Positions 34,364-44,335 of a stretch of 64,000 nucleotides of DNA are shown piece by piece; the stretch's first letter is position 1, and every line of letters begins with the position of its first letter. The notes beneath the pieces were generated by a model. It did not search any database. It was given only the letters and a program-made list of their open reading frames with translations, and was not told the DNA's origin. The translations under genes were made by a program, and so were the position numbers. Source of the stretch: Haladaptatus caseinilyticus (lineage in GTDB: Archaea > Halobacteriota > Halobacteria > Halobacteriales > Haladaptataceae); NCBI RefSeq assembly GCF_026248685.1, contig NZ_CP111037.1, forward strand, positions 186,001-250,000. The letters run 5' to 3'.

Positions 34364-35776
34364 ATGGAGCCACAGGAACCCCTCGGTTTTCACTCGCTTA
34401 CCGACGAGATCGTGACGGACCTGATAATAGAGGGGACCGTCCCGAACTGGCTCTCCGGAAGTCTCATTCGGAACGGACCCGCTGCGTTCGAAATCGGCGA
34501 CGTGGGAGTCGAACACTGGTTCGATGGACTGGCGATGCTTCACAAGTTCAGGTTCCGTGACGGAGAGGTGCAGTATCGAAACCGGTTTCTTCGTACCGAA
34601 GCGTACGAGCGTGCCCAAAATGGCTCCTTCGAGGGTGGGTTTGCGACGGGAACGACCACGCTGTTCGACCGTCTGAAACGGTATCTCTTCGATGCCCCCT
34701 ACGACAATACGAACATTATCGCCGAGCGTCTCGGTGGGCGATATTTCGCCCTGACAGAAACACCCAGATGGGTTGCGTTCGACCCCGAATCGTTGGCGAC
34801 GAGGGGCTACGTTCAGTACGAGGGGCCTGAACCATCTGGAAACCTCGCCTGCGCCCATATGCGACGCAGCTCCAAGACGGGAGAGATGGTGAACTTCGAA
34901 ATCGAGTTCGGTCGGACGAGTCAGTATCACGTCTACTCGATGACCGCTCCGACGGAGCGCGACCACATTTGTTCGGTACCCGTTTCGGAACCAGCGTACA
35001 TGCACAGCTTCGCGATGACGCCGAGCTACGTCGTTCTGACCGAATTTCCATTCGTGGTAAACCCCCTCGATCTGCTTCGTCCTGGGAAACAGGGGCCGTT
35101 TATCGAAAACTTCGAGTGGAAACCGGACCGGGGAACCCGGTTCATTATCATCGACCGAAACCGTGGCGAAGTCGTCGGAGAGCCACGGACAGGGGGGTTT
35201 TTCGGATTTCACCACGCCAACGCATACGAAGAAGACAACGAACTCGTCATCGACCTGGAAACCGTTCCCGACGCGCTCGCGATCGACACACTCTATCTTG
35301 ACCGACTTCGGGCGGGTGAACTCGATGTGTTTGCCGGGCGAATGGAACGGTTTCGTGTCCATCCGGGCCGTTCGGGGGAGACGACTATCGAACGCGAATT
35401 ACTCAGTGATGGAACTGCATTGCCAACCGTTTCACCGGCGAGGTGGTGTCAGGCGCATCGATATATCTACGCACAAGGGACGGAGCAGCCAATGGCCGAG
35501 TGGCCGCGAGAAATTCGAAAAATCGACACAGAAACCGGTGCCGTCACGGTGTTTAGTGATGGTGAGAACAACCTCAGCGAACCGATTTTCGTTCCCCGAC
35601 GGACAGGGGAAACGGAAGATGAAGGTGTGGTTCTCTCCGTCATGCTCGATGTTTCGGACGAACGTTCGTGGCTCGTAGTGTTGGATGGCGAGTCATTCAC
35701 GGAACTGGCGAGAGCGCGGATTCCACACGCGATCCCGTTCGATTTTCACGGCCGGTTTTTTTCGGAGCTGGACTGA
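34364..35776 (+). CDS. Carotenoid oxygenase (carotenoid cleavage dioxygenase family)
   Basis: The 470-residue seven-bladed propeller enzyme has four iron-binding His candidates in the family positions: His165 (ACAHM), His214 (YMHSFAMT), His283/284 (FGFHHANAYEE) and His462 (PFDFHGRFF). The conserved start 'VPNWLSGSLIRNGPAAFE' is present. It cleaves carotenoids or apocarotenoids with O2. Haloarchaeal retinal usually comes from Brp/Blh, so this protein may make or break other apocarotenoids. A P450 gene lies 3 kb upstream. Confidence 0.92.
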   Translation: MEPQEPLGFHSLTDEIVTDLIIEGTVPNWLSGSLIRNGPAAFEIGDVGVEHWFDGLAMLHKFRFRDGEVQYRNRFLRTEAYERAQNGSFEGGFATGTTTLFDRLKRYLFDAPYDNTNIIAERLGGRYFALTETPRWVAFDPESLATRGYVQYEGPEPSGNLACAHMRRSSKTGEMVNFEIEFGRTSQYHVYSMTAPTERDHICSVPVSEPAYMHSFAMTPSYVVLTEFPFVVNPLDLLRPGKQGPFIENFEWKPDRGTRFIIIDRNRGEVVGEPRTGGFFGFHHANAYEEDNELVIDLETVPDALAIDTLYLDRLRAGELDVFAGRMERFRVHPGRSGETTIERELLSDGTALPTVSPARWCQAHRYIYAQGTEQPMAEWPREIRKIDTETGAVTVFSDGENNLSEPIFVPRRTGETEDEGVVLSVMLDVSDERSWLVVLDGESFTELARARIPHAIPFDFHGRFFSELD

Positions 35777-36035
35777 TTCGAGTCAGTCACATCTTCGGCC
35801 TCCCGCACAACTGCTGAACAGAGGAGTTCCGGTGTTCGTTGGTGACGTGGCGTCTGTGCGAACTTTTTTATTTGCCTGAAATCGTCGTCTGTAAGCCCGG
35901 TTACCATACAGTAAACGCGTCTTTATTCAATATAAATATACCCTAAATAGACACAGAGATGAGTTATCAAAAAAGAAGGATGGGTCAGTAATCGAAATCG
36001 TAGTGGACCAACAATTTCAAGAGCGTCTGACGGGG
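35777..36035. other. Intergenic stretch without a gene
   Basis: This A/T-rich spacer follows the carotenoid oxygenase gene. I see no coding frame, RNA gene or repeat. A promoter for the next gene lies at its right end. Confidence 0.5.
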
Positions 36036-36048
36036 ATTTAAATATAAC
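36036..36048 (+). promoter_or_regulatory. TATA box upstream of the HalOD1 gene
   Basis: ATTTAAATATAAC predicts transcription from about 36068. The first in-frame ATG after that is at 36090, giving a leader of roughly 20 nt. Confidence 0.45.
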
Positions 36049-36089
36049 ATCGTTGCGAATGGTTGCAGACAACGCGAGTGAGGCAACAG

Positions 36090-36386
36090 ATGCTACCGAA
36101 TCACACGCCGATGCCAGAGACACCAGCAATGACCACGAGTGAACCGCCACAATTCTACACGATACGCCCCGACGAACGAGCGAGCGAAGCAGTCATTAGA
36201 GCAGTCACTGCGGAAGAGGGGACGGAGTTCCAATTGGACAGTCCGCTGTACGACCATATCGAACCGGACGCGCTCGACAGCCTCTTTCGTTCCGATCAGG
36301 AGCGACCCAACAGGCATATTTCGGTTGAATTCGACTACTGTGGGTACACAGTAGTCGTCAGCGCTAGAACAGTCGAGTTACACTAA
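36090..36386 (+). CDS. HalOD1 output-domain protein
   Basis: The protein has 98 residues from ATG 36090 (ATGs at 36111 and 36129 would shorten it). The HalOD1 pattern is present: 'ASEAVIRAVTAEEGTEFQLD', 'PLYDHIEPDALDSLFRSD' and 'ISVEFDYCGYTVVVSARTVE'. It parallels the protein at 1799. Such domains may be outputs of haloarchaeal signalling, but the mechanism is unknown. It precedes the PH-domain pair by 61 nt. Confidence 0.75.
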   Translation: MLPNHTPMPETPAMTTSEPPQFYTIRPDERASEAVIRAVTAEEGTEFQLDSPLYDHIEPDALDSLFRSDQERPNRHISVEFDYCGYTVVVSARTVELH

Positions 36387-36447
36387 CAGCAGGGTCGTTA
36401 CATCTAACGCTCCGAACAATTATCTCCTCCCGGTTTGACGATGGAGT

Positions 36448-37008
36448 ATGAACGAATCGTTCGACTGGTTTTCCGCGGACGAGGGCGAGGAAATACTGTG
36501 GGCGGGCAAACAGCACAGCTACAGCCTCGTTCCTGCATTCGTGGTCGGGGTCCCGCTTTCCATCGTCGTCGTCGGACTCGTCATCATCTCCTCCGCATAT
36601 CTCTCGTATCAGAACACGAACTATGTGGTTACGAATATGGCGCTCTACAAGAAAACGGGCGTCCTCTCGCGAAACGTCCAGCGTATCGAGTTCGACAAGG
36701 TACAGGATACGTCCTACCGCCAGAGCTTTTTCGGCGCGCAGTTCGGTTACGGAACCGTCGATATCAGCACCGCTGGAGGCAGTGGGGTCGAGATGAGTTT
36801 CGACGATATCGACGACCCCCAGGATTTGCAGTCGCTGATCAACGAACGGAGTAAGAAACGAGACGGGCCGAATACCGAAGGGGACAACAAAGCAGCCATC
36901 CTGGACGAAATATTGGTCGAGCTGCGAGCGATTCGAGAATTAGTCGAGGGAAATGAATCAACCACGATGGATACGACACGGAATCGAACGGCAGATGATC
37001 GGCGATGA
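36448..37008 (+). CDS. PH-domain (DUF304/YdbS-like) membrane protein, first of a tandem pair
   Basis: The 186-residue protein has an N-terminal soluble segment, two hydrophobic segments ('LVPAFVVGVPLSIVVVGLVI' and a short second one) and a bacterial-type PH domain with 'YKKTGVLSRNVQRIEFDKVQ' and 'FGYGTVDISTAGGSG'. The stop TGA overlaps the next start (ATGA). Tandem YdbS/YdbT-like proteins act at the membrane; their ligands are unknown. Confidence 0.85.
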   Translation: MNESFDWFSADEGEEILWAGKQHSYSLVPAFVVGVPLSIVVVGLVIISSAYLSYQNTNYVVTNMALYKKTGVLSRNVQRIEFDKVQDTSYRQSFFGAQFGYGTVDISTAGGSGVEMSFDDIDDPQDLQSLINERSKKRDGPNTEGDNKAAILDEILVELRAIRELVEGNESTTMDTTRNRTADDRR

Positions 37009-37553
37009 GTGAGGACGATTGGCTCGTTCTCGACGATCGAGAGACGGTGCGTTGGCGAGGAAGACCGAGAGTGGCGACCGTCCTCCCCGCCGTACTGGTC
37101 GGCATCGTGCTCGTCGTCTTGACACTCGCCGTCACCGTCATTACGGGTCAGCGGATAGTACTCGTTCTAGTCCCGTTCGGCGTCTCGGTTCCCCTCCTCT
37201 CGTATCTCATCGTGTCGAACACACGGTTCGTCGTCACTGACCGTGCACTGTACCGAAAGACGGGGGTTCTTTCCCGAAACGTTCAACGCCTCTCCGTAGA
37301 TCGGGTTCAAAACAGCAGTTTTCGACAAGGGATCCGCGGGTCACTGCTCGACTACGGTACCGTTGAAATCGAAGCGGCAGGAGGCGGACGCATTCGATTC
37401 GACAGCATCGAAAACTCACGTGACGTTCGGGCGATAGTGGACCAGCATTCGACACCGGAATCGATTCCCGGAACTCTCGACCAGTGGGAAGCAATCCTCA
37501 CGGAAGTGCGTGCACTTCGGTCGGCGATGCAGGGTAGAGAGACGAGTCGATAA
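37005..37553 (+). CDS. PH-domain (DUF304/YdbS-like) membrane protein, second of the pair
   Basis: The 182-residue protein is a clear paralog of the previous one: 'YRKTGVLSRNVQRLSVDRVQ' matches position for position, and 'LDYGTVEIEAAGGGR' follows. It has two membrane segments around residues 28-70. Translation is probably coupled through the 4-nt overlap. The two proteins likely form a complex. Confidence 0.85.
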   Translation: MSEDDWLVLDDRETVRWRGRPRVATVLPAVLVGIVLVVLTLAVTVITGQRIVLVLVPFGVSVPLLSYLIVSNTRFVVTDRALYRKTGVLSRNVQRLSVDRVQNSSFRQGIRGSLLDYGTVEIEAAGGGRIRFDSIENSRDVRAIVDQHSTPESIPGTLDQWEAILTEVRALRSAMQGRETSR

Positions 37554-37723
37554 CCACAGACCGCAGTAGTACGCCGTCGTCATTCGTCGGAAAAAGAGCT
37601 GCTGGTGTGCCCTAACTTCCCGACTGAGGAGTACATGGCTCGGGTTTGGCGTGCGAAACTGATCGATTAAGTAGCATATAAAAGAAAAATAGCACCATAG
37701 AAATATACAAAATTAATATAATA

Positions 37724-37735
37724 AGTTTATAAATA
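37724..37735 (+). promoter_or_regulatory. TATA box of the serine hydrolase gene
   Basis: AGTTTATAAATA lies 39-50 nt before ATG 37774, within an unusually A/T-rich 90-nt tract. Transcription would start near 37757. Confidence 0.4.
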
Positions 37736-37773
37736 ATAGTTATATGTGTGATCATGATTATAGATGGAGTGTC

Positions 37774-38988
37774 ATGCAACGTCGAACATACTTGGGGGCA
37801 TTCGCCGGTGTAGGGACGCTAACGTCTACGAGAAGAGCGCTCGAACCCGACGAAAGCGACCGTGAACCTCCGAAAGAAACGGCGACAAGAGACACGCTAC
37901 TCGATGAAAGCGAGCGAAAGAGAATAACGGAGTTCCTCGAAACACATGTCTCCGAGGGGACGTTCCCCGGAGCGGCCGTGGCAGTCGTCAACGAGGACGG
38001 ACAACTGTATCGAAACGCCGTCGGTGCGGCTCAGAACGTCCCAGTGGTGCGGGAAATGACCGAGGAAACCGTCTTCGACCTCGCGTCGGTGACGAAGGCG
38101 GTTGCGACGGCAACGTCTGTCGTCCAACTGATCGACCGCGGCGCGTTGCGCCTCGACGACTCGCTCTGTGGCATCTACTGTGGCGTCCCTGAAGAGGAGT
38201 ACGGAAAGTGCGATATCACCATCGAACATCTTCTCACGCACACGTCAGGGTATCCGGCGTGGTTACCACTCTGGACGGAAATGGACAGTCCTGACCACGT
38301 GATAGATCACATCCTTCGTGACACGCCGCTCGACGCCGAACCCGGAACTAAGGTCACCTACAGCGGTCTCGGCTATATCTTGCTCGGAGATATCGTACAC
38401 CGTGTGAGCGGTTCGCCCCTCGATGAATACGCCGACGAGAACATCTTCGAGCCGTTGGAGATGACGATGACTGCATACAATCCGCTCGATACGCTTCCGG
38501 ACGATCGCAGTTATGCGGCGACTGAAGATAGTGCGTACTATGGCGAAGTCGTCGTCGGGGAGGTTCACGACGAAAACGCCGCCTTCCTCGGTGGAGTCAG
38601 CGGAAACGCCGGGCTGTTTTCGACTATCGATGACCTCTCGACGTACGCGATGGCGATGCTCAACTGTGGAAAAGTGAACGGGACACAAATCCTCTCGAAG
38701 CAGGCAGTAAAAGAGATGACCGGAAACTGGACTGCCGACCTCGACGGGGAACGCGGTCTCGGGTGGGATTTGACCGAAATGTTCGGCCACCGTGACAGCG
38801 GAACCTCCTTCGATACGAGAACGTTCGGCCACAATGGGTTCACGGGGACCTCGATTTGGTTCGCACCGCAGATGGACTTCTCCGTCGTCACACTGACGAA
38901 CCGCGTGCATCCGAGCCGCGATAACTACGCTATCACCGACTTTCGTCCCGCGTTCCACAACCTCATCGCCTCACTTGTCTCGGGCTAA
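37774..38988 (+). CDS. Beta-lactamase-family serine hydrolase (esterase-like)
   Basis: From ATG 37774 the protein has 404 residues. Family motifs are Ser105-Val-Thr-Lys108 (nucleophile and base), Tyr196-Ser197 (TYSGLGY) and His-Asn-Gly in FGHNGFTG. The N-terminus carries a twin Arg (QRRTYLGAFAGVG) with only a weak hydrophobic stretch, so Tat export is possible but uncertain. Class C beta-lactamase-like proteins in archaea are usually esterases or peptidases; the substrate is unknown. Confidence 0.88.
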   Translation: MQRRTYLGAFAGVGTLTSTRRALEPDESDREPPKETATRDTLLDESERKRITEFLETHVSEGTFPGAAVAVVNEDGQLYRNAVGAAQNVPVVREMTEETVFDLASVTKAVATATSVVQLIDRGALRLDDSLCGIYCGVPEEEYGKCDITIEHLLTHTSGYPAWLPLWTEMDSPDHVIDHILRDTPLDAEPGTKVTYSGLGYILLGDIVHRVSGSPLDEYADENIFEPLEMTMTAYNPLDTLPDDRSYAATEDSAYYGEVVVGEVHDENAAFLGGVSGNAGLFSTIDDLSTYAMAMLNCGKVNGTQILSKQAVKEMTGNWTADLDGERGLGWDLTEMFGHRDSGTSFDTRTFGHNGFTGTSIWFAPQMDFSVVTLTNRVHPSRDNYAITDFRPAFHNLIASLVSG

Positions 38989-39119
38989 CCGATATGGGGG
39001 AGTGTAACGATTGGTTTGCGGTCGTCAGATCCCTATAGAGCCGGAATTCTCATGTGAAGAGTTCGGGGTTCGTAATCGCCCAATAGCTATTTTCTACAAC
39101 ATCCCCAAACACGAGTACA

Positions 39120-39572
39120 ATGTACGATCGAATTCTCATCCCAACAGACGGAAGTGAAGGGACACAGACCGCAATATCTCATGCGATTACGCATGCAAAA
39201 ACGTACGATGCGGAACTCCACGTACTCCACGTCATCGACCAATCGGCCGTCGAAGTTACGGCGCCGATGGCCGATGGAGTGCCCGTAGAAATAGTGCAGG
39301 AACAACTCGGTGAACAGGGACAAATGCTCGTAGAAGCGGTTACGGAGCAGGCGACAGCCGCAGGCGTCTCTACTACCACAGAGCTCGTAGAATACGGTCA
39401 ACCACACGAGAGGATTCAAGCGTATGCAAGCGAACACGGGATCGATCTCATCGTTCTCGGCACCCATGGACGATCAGGAATCCAACGCCACTTGTTAGGG
39501 AGCGTCGCCGAAAAAGTCATTAGAAGTGCGGAAATTCCTGTCTTAGCAGTACAACTCGACGAGGATGAGTGA
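39120..39572 (+). CDS. Universal stress protein UspA family
   Basis: The 150-residue protein starts 'MYDRILIPTDGSEGTQTAI' and has the full ATP-binding loop 'LGTHGRSGIQRHLLGSVAEK' followed by 'IPVLAV'. It is the most canonical of the three Usp proteins in this window (others at 22418 and 28902). It should be an ATP-binding stress protein. Confidence 0.93.
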   Translation: MYDRILIPTDGSEGTQTAISHAITHAKTYDAELHVLHVIDQSAVEVTAPMADGVPVEIVQEQLGEQGQMLVEAVTEQATAAGVSTTTELVEYGQPHERIQAYASEHGIDLIVLGTHGRSGIQRHLLGSVAEKVIRSAEIPVLAVQLDEDE

Positions 39573-39707
39573 GTCAATACTGACACGAACTCGGTCGAGA
39601 TTATTGCCTGAGATAATCGACAATACAGTCATAAAACGGGGCGATATGGGGTCCAAGTCGGGAGATACGTAGCTGTACCGTACCCCGCTGAGGATACGAT
39701 CGAGTAT

Positions 39708-40733
39708 TCACCGCTGGGACTCTCGAAGGATGAGCGGACCGATAGCGAGCGTTCGCTTCGCGACCGGAGCGATACGGAGGATGTAGGAGGTAAACAGGAG
39801 GAACGGAACGAGGGTCACAGTAAATGCCGCTACGACTATCCACGAGATGTGAGAAATCGTGAAGAGCTCTCCACTGAACGTTTCCGCCCCGACGAATATC
39901 AACATGCCACCGGCGATGATGAGGGCTGGAATCGCCGCGTAGAGGATATACTGCGAGAGATCTACGAGCGCCCATTGGAAATAGAGCGTCTTGACGTGCT
40001 CGCGCGCCGGACCAAACATCGTCAGTGCCGTTCGAAGATCGTCGAGCGCGGTCCGTTGCTCATCAGTCAACGAGTCGTCGAACTCGGACATGATCCGTTC
40101 GACCTGATAAATCTTCCATCCATAGTTGAAGTTCAATGCGGCAAACAAGACATCGAACGTCCCAAATTGTGATCCTTCGAGTTCGTCCTGTACTTCCTTT
40201 GCGTTTCCGTGGAGACTATCGACGAACTCCGAGACCTGTTCGACGAGCTCCGCATCGTCGCTCTCCCCGATCAGTCGGTCGAGCACCTCGGCTCGCCGTT
40301 CTGTTTCGTTTACGAGTTGGCTCAAAAATGCCGACGGGTCGGCTGGTACGACGGAATTGAATAGATCACTCGTATACGTTCGAAAGTCCATCGCATCGCT
40401 CATTCGCTTGCGTTGGTCTCCCAATGGACCGTTTTCTTGCGAGAGAACCAACTGACTGATCGTGACGACGAGTGTCGTTCCCGTGACGATAACACCGATC
40501 ATCGCTGAGAACGTCGTCTCAATGGTGTCCGTCGATTTGATTTCACTCGCAAGTGACGGGGTAAGTGTCGCACTGAATACGAGCAAAACGCTGAAGATGA
40601 GAAGCGCAAGCAACGCGGTGACGTAGAACCGATTCATACGGAACAACAACCACATTTTGAGACGGCTCTCTTCCGATCGTCCTCGCATCGTGTTCGCGGT
40701 GCCGATGTCGTCCGTTCCGGTGTCACTCATCAT
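39708..40733 (-). CDS. Multi-helix membrane protein of unknown function
   Basis: The protein has 341 residues from ATG 40733 (ATG 40730 is also possible), with membrane helices at about residues 36-60, 78-100, 255-280 and 295-325, and a cytoplasmic-like helical domain between. The start overlaps the end of the DUF4177 gene, so the two genes form an operon. The family occurs in haloarchaea, but no function is known to me. Confidence 0.75.
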   Translation of the reverse strand: MMSDTGTDDIGTANTMRGRSEESRLKMWLLFRMNRFYVTALLALLIFSVLLVFSATLTPSLASEIKSTDTIETTFSAMIGVIVTGTTLVVTISQLVLSQENGPLGDQRKRMSDAMDFRTYTSDLFNSVVPADPSAFLSQLVNETERRAEVLDRLIGESDDAELVEQVSEFVDSLHGNAKEVQDELEGSQFGTFDVLFAALNFNYGWKIYQVERIMSEFDDSLTDEQRTALDDLRTALTMFGPAREHVKTLYFQWALVDLSQYILYAAIPALIIAGGMLIFVGAETFSGELFTISHISWIVVAAFTVTLVPFLLFTSYILRIAPVAKRTLAIGPLILRESQR

Positions 40734-40938
40734 TCGACTCACTCCCACGATTACGGGGTCGTTTTAGAATCAAATATTTCGTCCCACCACCTGAATACTC
40801 GATCGTTTCGGTAAGCTCCCACCCTTCCGCACCGAGTTCGTTGAGTCGGTCTATCGGATCGCTCGCTTCTTTTTTGGTCTCTTCCCGTGGCGGTCGAAGA
40901 CTCCGGTACTCCCACCGGTCAGTGGATTGAATACTCAT
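40723..40938 (-). CDS. DUF4177-type small protein
   Basis: The 71-residue protein has the DUF4177 pattern: 'WEYRSLRPP', then 'RLNELGAEGWELTETIEY' and 'GGTKYLILKRP'. It overlaps the start of the membrane-protein gene by 11 nt, implying coupled expression. Its function is unknown. Confidence 0.85.
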   Translation of the reverse strand: MSIQSTDRWEYRSLRPPREETKKEASDPIDRLNELGAEGWELTETIEYSGGGTKYLILKRPRNRGSESNDE

Positions 40939-41062
40939 CGGAAATTAGTCGTCGCCCAAGTATAAGCATATTATCACCGTATGGCCGTTCCGGGACCGGA
41001 ACAGGCACAGGAGAACATTTCGGCCGGAAGCTACAGCAAGAAGGGGATACATAGATGAGTGA

Positions 41063-42373
41063 ATGCGTGAACTCCACGTCCGAGTCGCTGACGACCACGT
41101 CGACGAAGTCACGTCGATTCTTAATGAACACGATGCCGATTTCACGACCGTTCCGCAGAACGACGATACGCTCGTTCTGTGTCCATTGCCGACGGCAGCG
41201 GTTTCCCCGGTTCTCGATGAAATACGGGAATCGAATGTCGCCGATGACTCGTATACTGTCGTAACGAAAGCGGAACTGGTCGAAACGCCGAATTTTGCTG
41301 ATTTACGTCAACGGTATTCGTCGTCGCTTCGCAAGCTCGCAAAATCCGAAATGCACGCGAAAATCCGGGAGCTACAGTGGCCCTTTCAACTGTACTACCT
41401 GGGAACTATCCTGAGTGTCATTGCGGCGGCGGCCGGACTCCTTCTCGACCAACCAGCGCTCATCATCGGTGCGATGGTAATCGCACCGCAGGCGAGTTCG
41501 GCTCTCGCCGCCCCTGCTGGCACGTTACTGAGTGACTGGGAACTATTCGTCGAGAGTATCAAAGAGCAGATTCTCGGTCTCGGAGTCGCAATCGTGGGTG
41601 CTGCACTCTTTGGGTGGTTCGTTCGTTCGACGGGGTTCGTGCCGCCAGGACTGGCGATTACCGAAATCGAGTTGGTCGGAGTTCGTCTTGCCCCGACGTT
41701 TCTCTCAACGATCGGGGCCGTGACCGCGGGAATCGTTGGCGCGTTCGGCTACACGACTGAGCAATCGACCGCACTGATCGGGGTGATGATCGCCGCAGCG
41801 TTGATACCTGCGGCAGCAGCGACCGGGCTCGCGATCGCCTGGGTAGCCCCCATTTTCGGCCTCGGCGCATTGTTGCTTCTGTTAGTGAACGTCTTGGCGA
41901 TCAACCTCGGCGCGTTCATTACGCTGGTCGCAATGGGCTACCAACCCGACTGGCGGAGGTCTGGAACTTCGTTTCGGGAGTCGATCTCGTCCGGTCGTCG
42001 AACGGCTGTCTACGGAACGATTCTGTTACTTTTGGTAGCAACGATCGGAACCGGCTATCTAACTGCAGCGAATATCGTGTTCGCACGGTCAGTCAATCAG
42101 GAGGTCGAACTGACACTCGACCAACCAGCATATTCGAACCTCTCGATCTCGGGTGTGCAAGCGGCATATGGTGGTCCAAAGTGGCAGGCAGGTGCGACGA
42201 ACGTGACAGTGAGTGTGAGTCGAACGTCGAATCGTGAGTACGAAAACCTCGCGAGCCGGTTGGAACGGAGAATCGAGCGACGGACAAATCAGGACGTCCG
42301 TGTCACGGTCGAATTTACCGAGTCACGGACTGTCAAATCGAATGAAAAGACGACAGCGAGGGCTGCCATTTGA
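41063..42373 (+). CDS. DUF389 / TIGR00341 membrane protein
   Basis: The 436-residue protein has a soluble N-terminal ACT-like region (1-110) and the DUF389 membrane core: 'YYLGTILSVIAAAAGLLLDQ', 'IIGAMVIAPQASSALAAPAG', and further helices to about residue 335. The C-terminal 90 residues are soluble with an Arg/Thr-rich end. The family is broad in archaea and bacteria; its transport function is unproven. Confidence 0.9.
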   Translation: MRELHVRVADDHVDEVTSILNEHDADFTTVPQNDDTLVLCPLPTAAVSPVLDEIRESNVADDSYTVVTKAELVETPNFADLRQRYSSSLRKLAKSEMHAKIRELQWPFQLYYLGTILSVIAAAAGLLLDQPALIIGAMVIAPQASSALAAPAGTLLSDWELFVESIKEQILGLGVAIVGAALFGWFVRSTGFVPPGLAITEIELVGVRLAPTFLSTIGAVTAGIVGAFGYTTEQSTALIGVMIAAALIPAAAATGLAIAWVAPIFGLGALLLLLVNVLAINLGAFITLVAMGYQPDWRRSGTSFRESISSGRRTAVYGTILLLLVATIGTGYLTAANIVFARSVNQEVELTLDQPAYSNLSISGVQAAYGGPKWQAGATNVTVSVSRTSNREYENLASRLERRIERRTNQDVRVTVEFTESRTVKSNEKTTARAAI

Positions 42374-42635
42374 ACATCCCGAGTAGCAACCGCGTACTGT
42401 GGACTATCGATCATCACCCTTCGTATCCATAGAACACAATCGGCGGTCGTTCTGATCCGTCCCACGAAGACAGAGCGTCGGCATCGAGAAGTTCACGTCA
42501 TTCTTTCGTCGTTCGCGAGCGAACGGAATCGGTGCGTCCACGAACGGAGACGCGATACCGACCCGATCAACAGTGTCGTATCGAAGCTCGGCGATACCAG
42601 AATACGCTTACCATCGGGAGCCTATTGATTCGACT

Positions 42636-43211
42636 ATGGTCGATGTTAGTGGACATTTCGCGATGGCATTATTGTTCGCCACGCCGGCGTGGATTATCTG
42701 GGGGGGACGCGGTGCGTTGGCGTTTACGGCATTCACACTGGTAACCGCGATGCTCCCGGACGTCGATCTGGTTCTCCGACATTTCGTCCCGGTCTCACAT
42801 CATGGAGTGACCCACACACTGCTATTTGTCGTGGTTGTGAGTAGCATCATCGGGGCGATCTCGGCACGATACCTCACCAGTTATCTCAATGCTCATAGTC
42901 GGATTCGAAGCACTAGGATAAGCCGCGAAACGGTCTTCGTCTTCGCAACGGCCGGTTTTATCATCGGTGGTGTCAGTCACATTTTTGCGGACTTGCTTTC
43001 TGCCCCCGACATCGCAGCACCGCTCGCACCGTTTTGGCCGATCTACCGTCAACACATCGTAATCGACGTGATCTACTATGATTCGCCGATCTGGAACTTT
43101 GGATTGCTCGGTGTGGCGGTTGCGCTCCACTATCTTCTCGCCCGGCACAAGCGATATCCACTCCACACACGCTACCGAATTGGTGACCCAAAAAAAGGGA
43201 ACAAATCGTGA
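42636..43211 (+). CDS. DUF457-type membrane-bound metal-dependent hydrolase
   Basis: From ATG 42636 the protein has 191 residues. It contains 'MLPDVDLVLRHFVPVSHHGV' with the His/Asp metal-binding pattern, a later 'GGVSHIFADLLSAPD', and four or more helices. This is the YdjM/DUF457 layout. Position and composition are ordinary. Its substrate is unknown. Confidence 0.85.
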   Translation: MVDVSGHFAMALLFATPAWIIWGGRGALAFTAFTLVTAMLPDVDLVLRHFVPVSHHGVTHTLLFVVVVSSIIGAISARYLTSYLNAHSRIRSTRISRETVFVFATAGFIIGGVSHIFADLLSAPDIAAPLAPFWPIYRQHIVIDVIYYDSPIWNFGLLGVAVALHYLLARHKRYPLHTRYRIGDPKKGNKS

Positions 43212-43446
43212 GTGTTCAGGAACTGATCGTAGGATAGATCGTCCATGTGCTCACAGCAGTATACGTCATATGATAACTAATCAAACACCCCGTGAGATTG
43301 TTTGTCTACCCGGGAGTGCCTTTGGTCGTCGTTTGTTCCAAGTCGAGATCCTCCGCTAATCGAATCCCCTCCGTTTCCGTTATTGGCCTTCCCATCGTTT
43401 TCCATCTTCGTGTATCCGAAAAGCACAAAACGAAATCGATCGACAA

Positions 43447-44130
43447 CTACTCATCTTCCGTCTCGCCATCGATCAAGGGGCCCATCGATCGTTCGATGAT
43501 TTTCTTGTTCGCTCGTCGAAGCCGTTCGGATGCCGCTTGGTGGCTGATTCCAAGAAGCCGACTGATATCCTTTTGTGAAGCCTTTCGAGGAATTTCGTAA
43601 TAGCCTTGATTGTAAGCGGTCCGAATCGCTTCTAACTGCTCAGGGGTAAGACCGAGTCGAAACACATCGGGAGGATAGACGTCCCGTAATTTGTCGAGAG
43701 CGAACTGTATCTCGTGGTTTTGGCAGTAATTATCGAATCGAGAGAGATCCGCTTGCGTGCCGAATCGGAGACGAAGCGTCCAGATACCGTGCTCACCGAA
43801 TCCTTCGATGATCGTTCCCTTTGTCTGGCGTACACCGTCAAGCAGACTCGTACCCGATGGCTGCCACTGAAGACGGTAGAGTCGTTTTTCTTCAACGATG
43901 GTCAATAGCTCGAACTCCGCGATATCGTCACTACTGGCAAACGCTTCTTCTATACCTTCCGGGTCCGGCGTCGTCTGTGTACCTGCCACCCACACAAACG
44001 GGAGGAACTCATCTTCACGTCCGGTCGGAACGATGCGGTCAAATTCGATACGCAACGCGGACATCGTCTGAAAAACTTGCCCGAAAGCAAATTCATCAGC
44101 ATCGATACGAATATCGATTTCGATGGACAT
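43447..44130 (-). CDS. HTH_10 (Bat-like) transcription regulator
   Basis: From ATG 44130 the protein has 227 residues. A Bat-type sensor domain occupies the first 155 residues, followed by HTH_10: 'LTPEQLEAIRTAYNQGYYEI' and 'DISRLLGISHQAASERLRRA'. The upstream DNA has a TATA-like TATTTATAATTTATC near 44207-44221. No neighbouring gene clearly belongs to its regulon. Confidence 0.88.
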   Translation of the reverse strand: MSIEIDIRIDADEFAFGQVFQTMSALRIEFDRIVPTGREDEFLPFVWVAGTQTTPDPEGIEEAFASSDDIAEFELLTIVEEKRLYRLQWQPSGTSLLDGVRQTKGTIIEGFGEHGIWTLRLRFGTQADLSRFDNYCQNHEIQFALDKLRDVYPPDVFRLGLTPEQLEAIRTAYNQGYYEIPRKASQKDISRLLGISHQAASERLRRANKKIIERSMGPLIDGETEDE

Positions 44131-44335
44131 GAAGGGTGGTACGACCTCCGACCCACTGACCTTTTCGTCTCTGAAAGTCCGAGACGTGTCGCGTCGAATC
44201 TTTGATATCGATAAATTATAAATAGTTGCCGGCTCGGAGCCCCCAGCCACATATTTGGAAAGGAGTGTTACGCTACAGCGATATACGAATCACCCTGCCA
44301 CAACTCCTATTGGACAGTTCCTACAATTATCCGAC

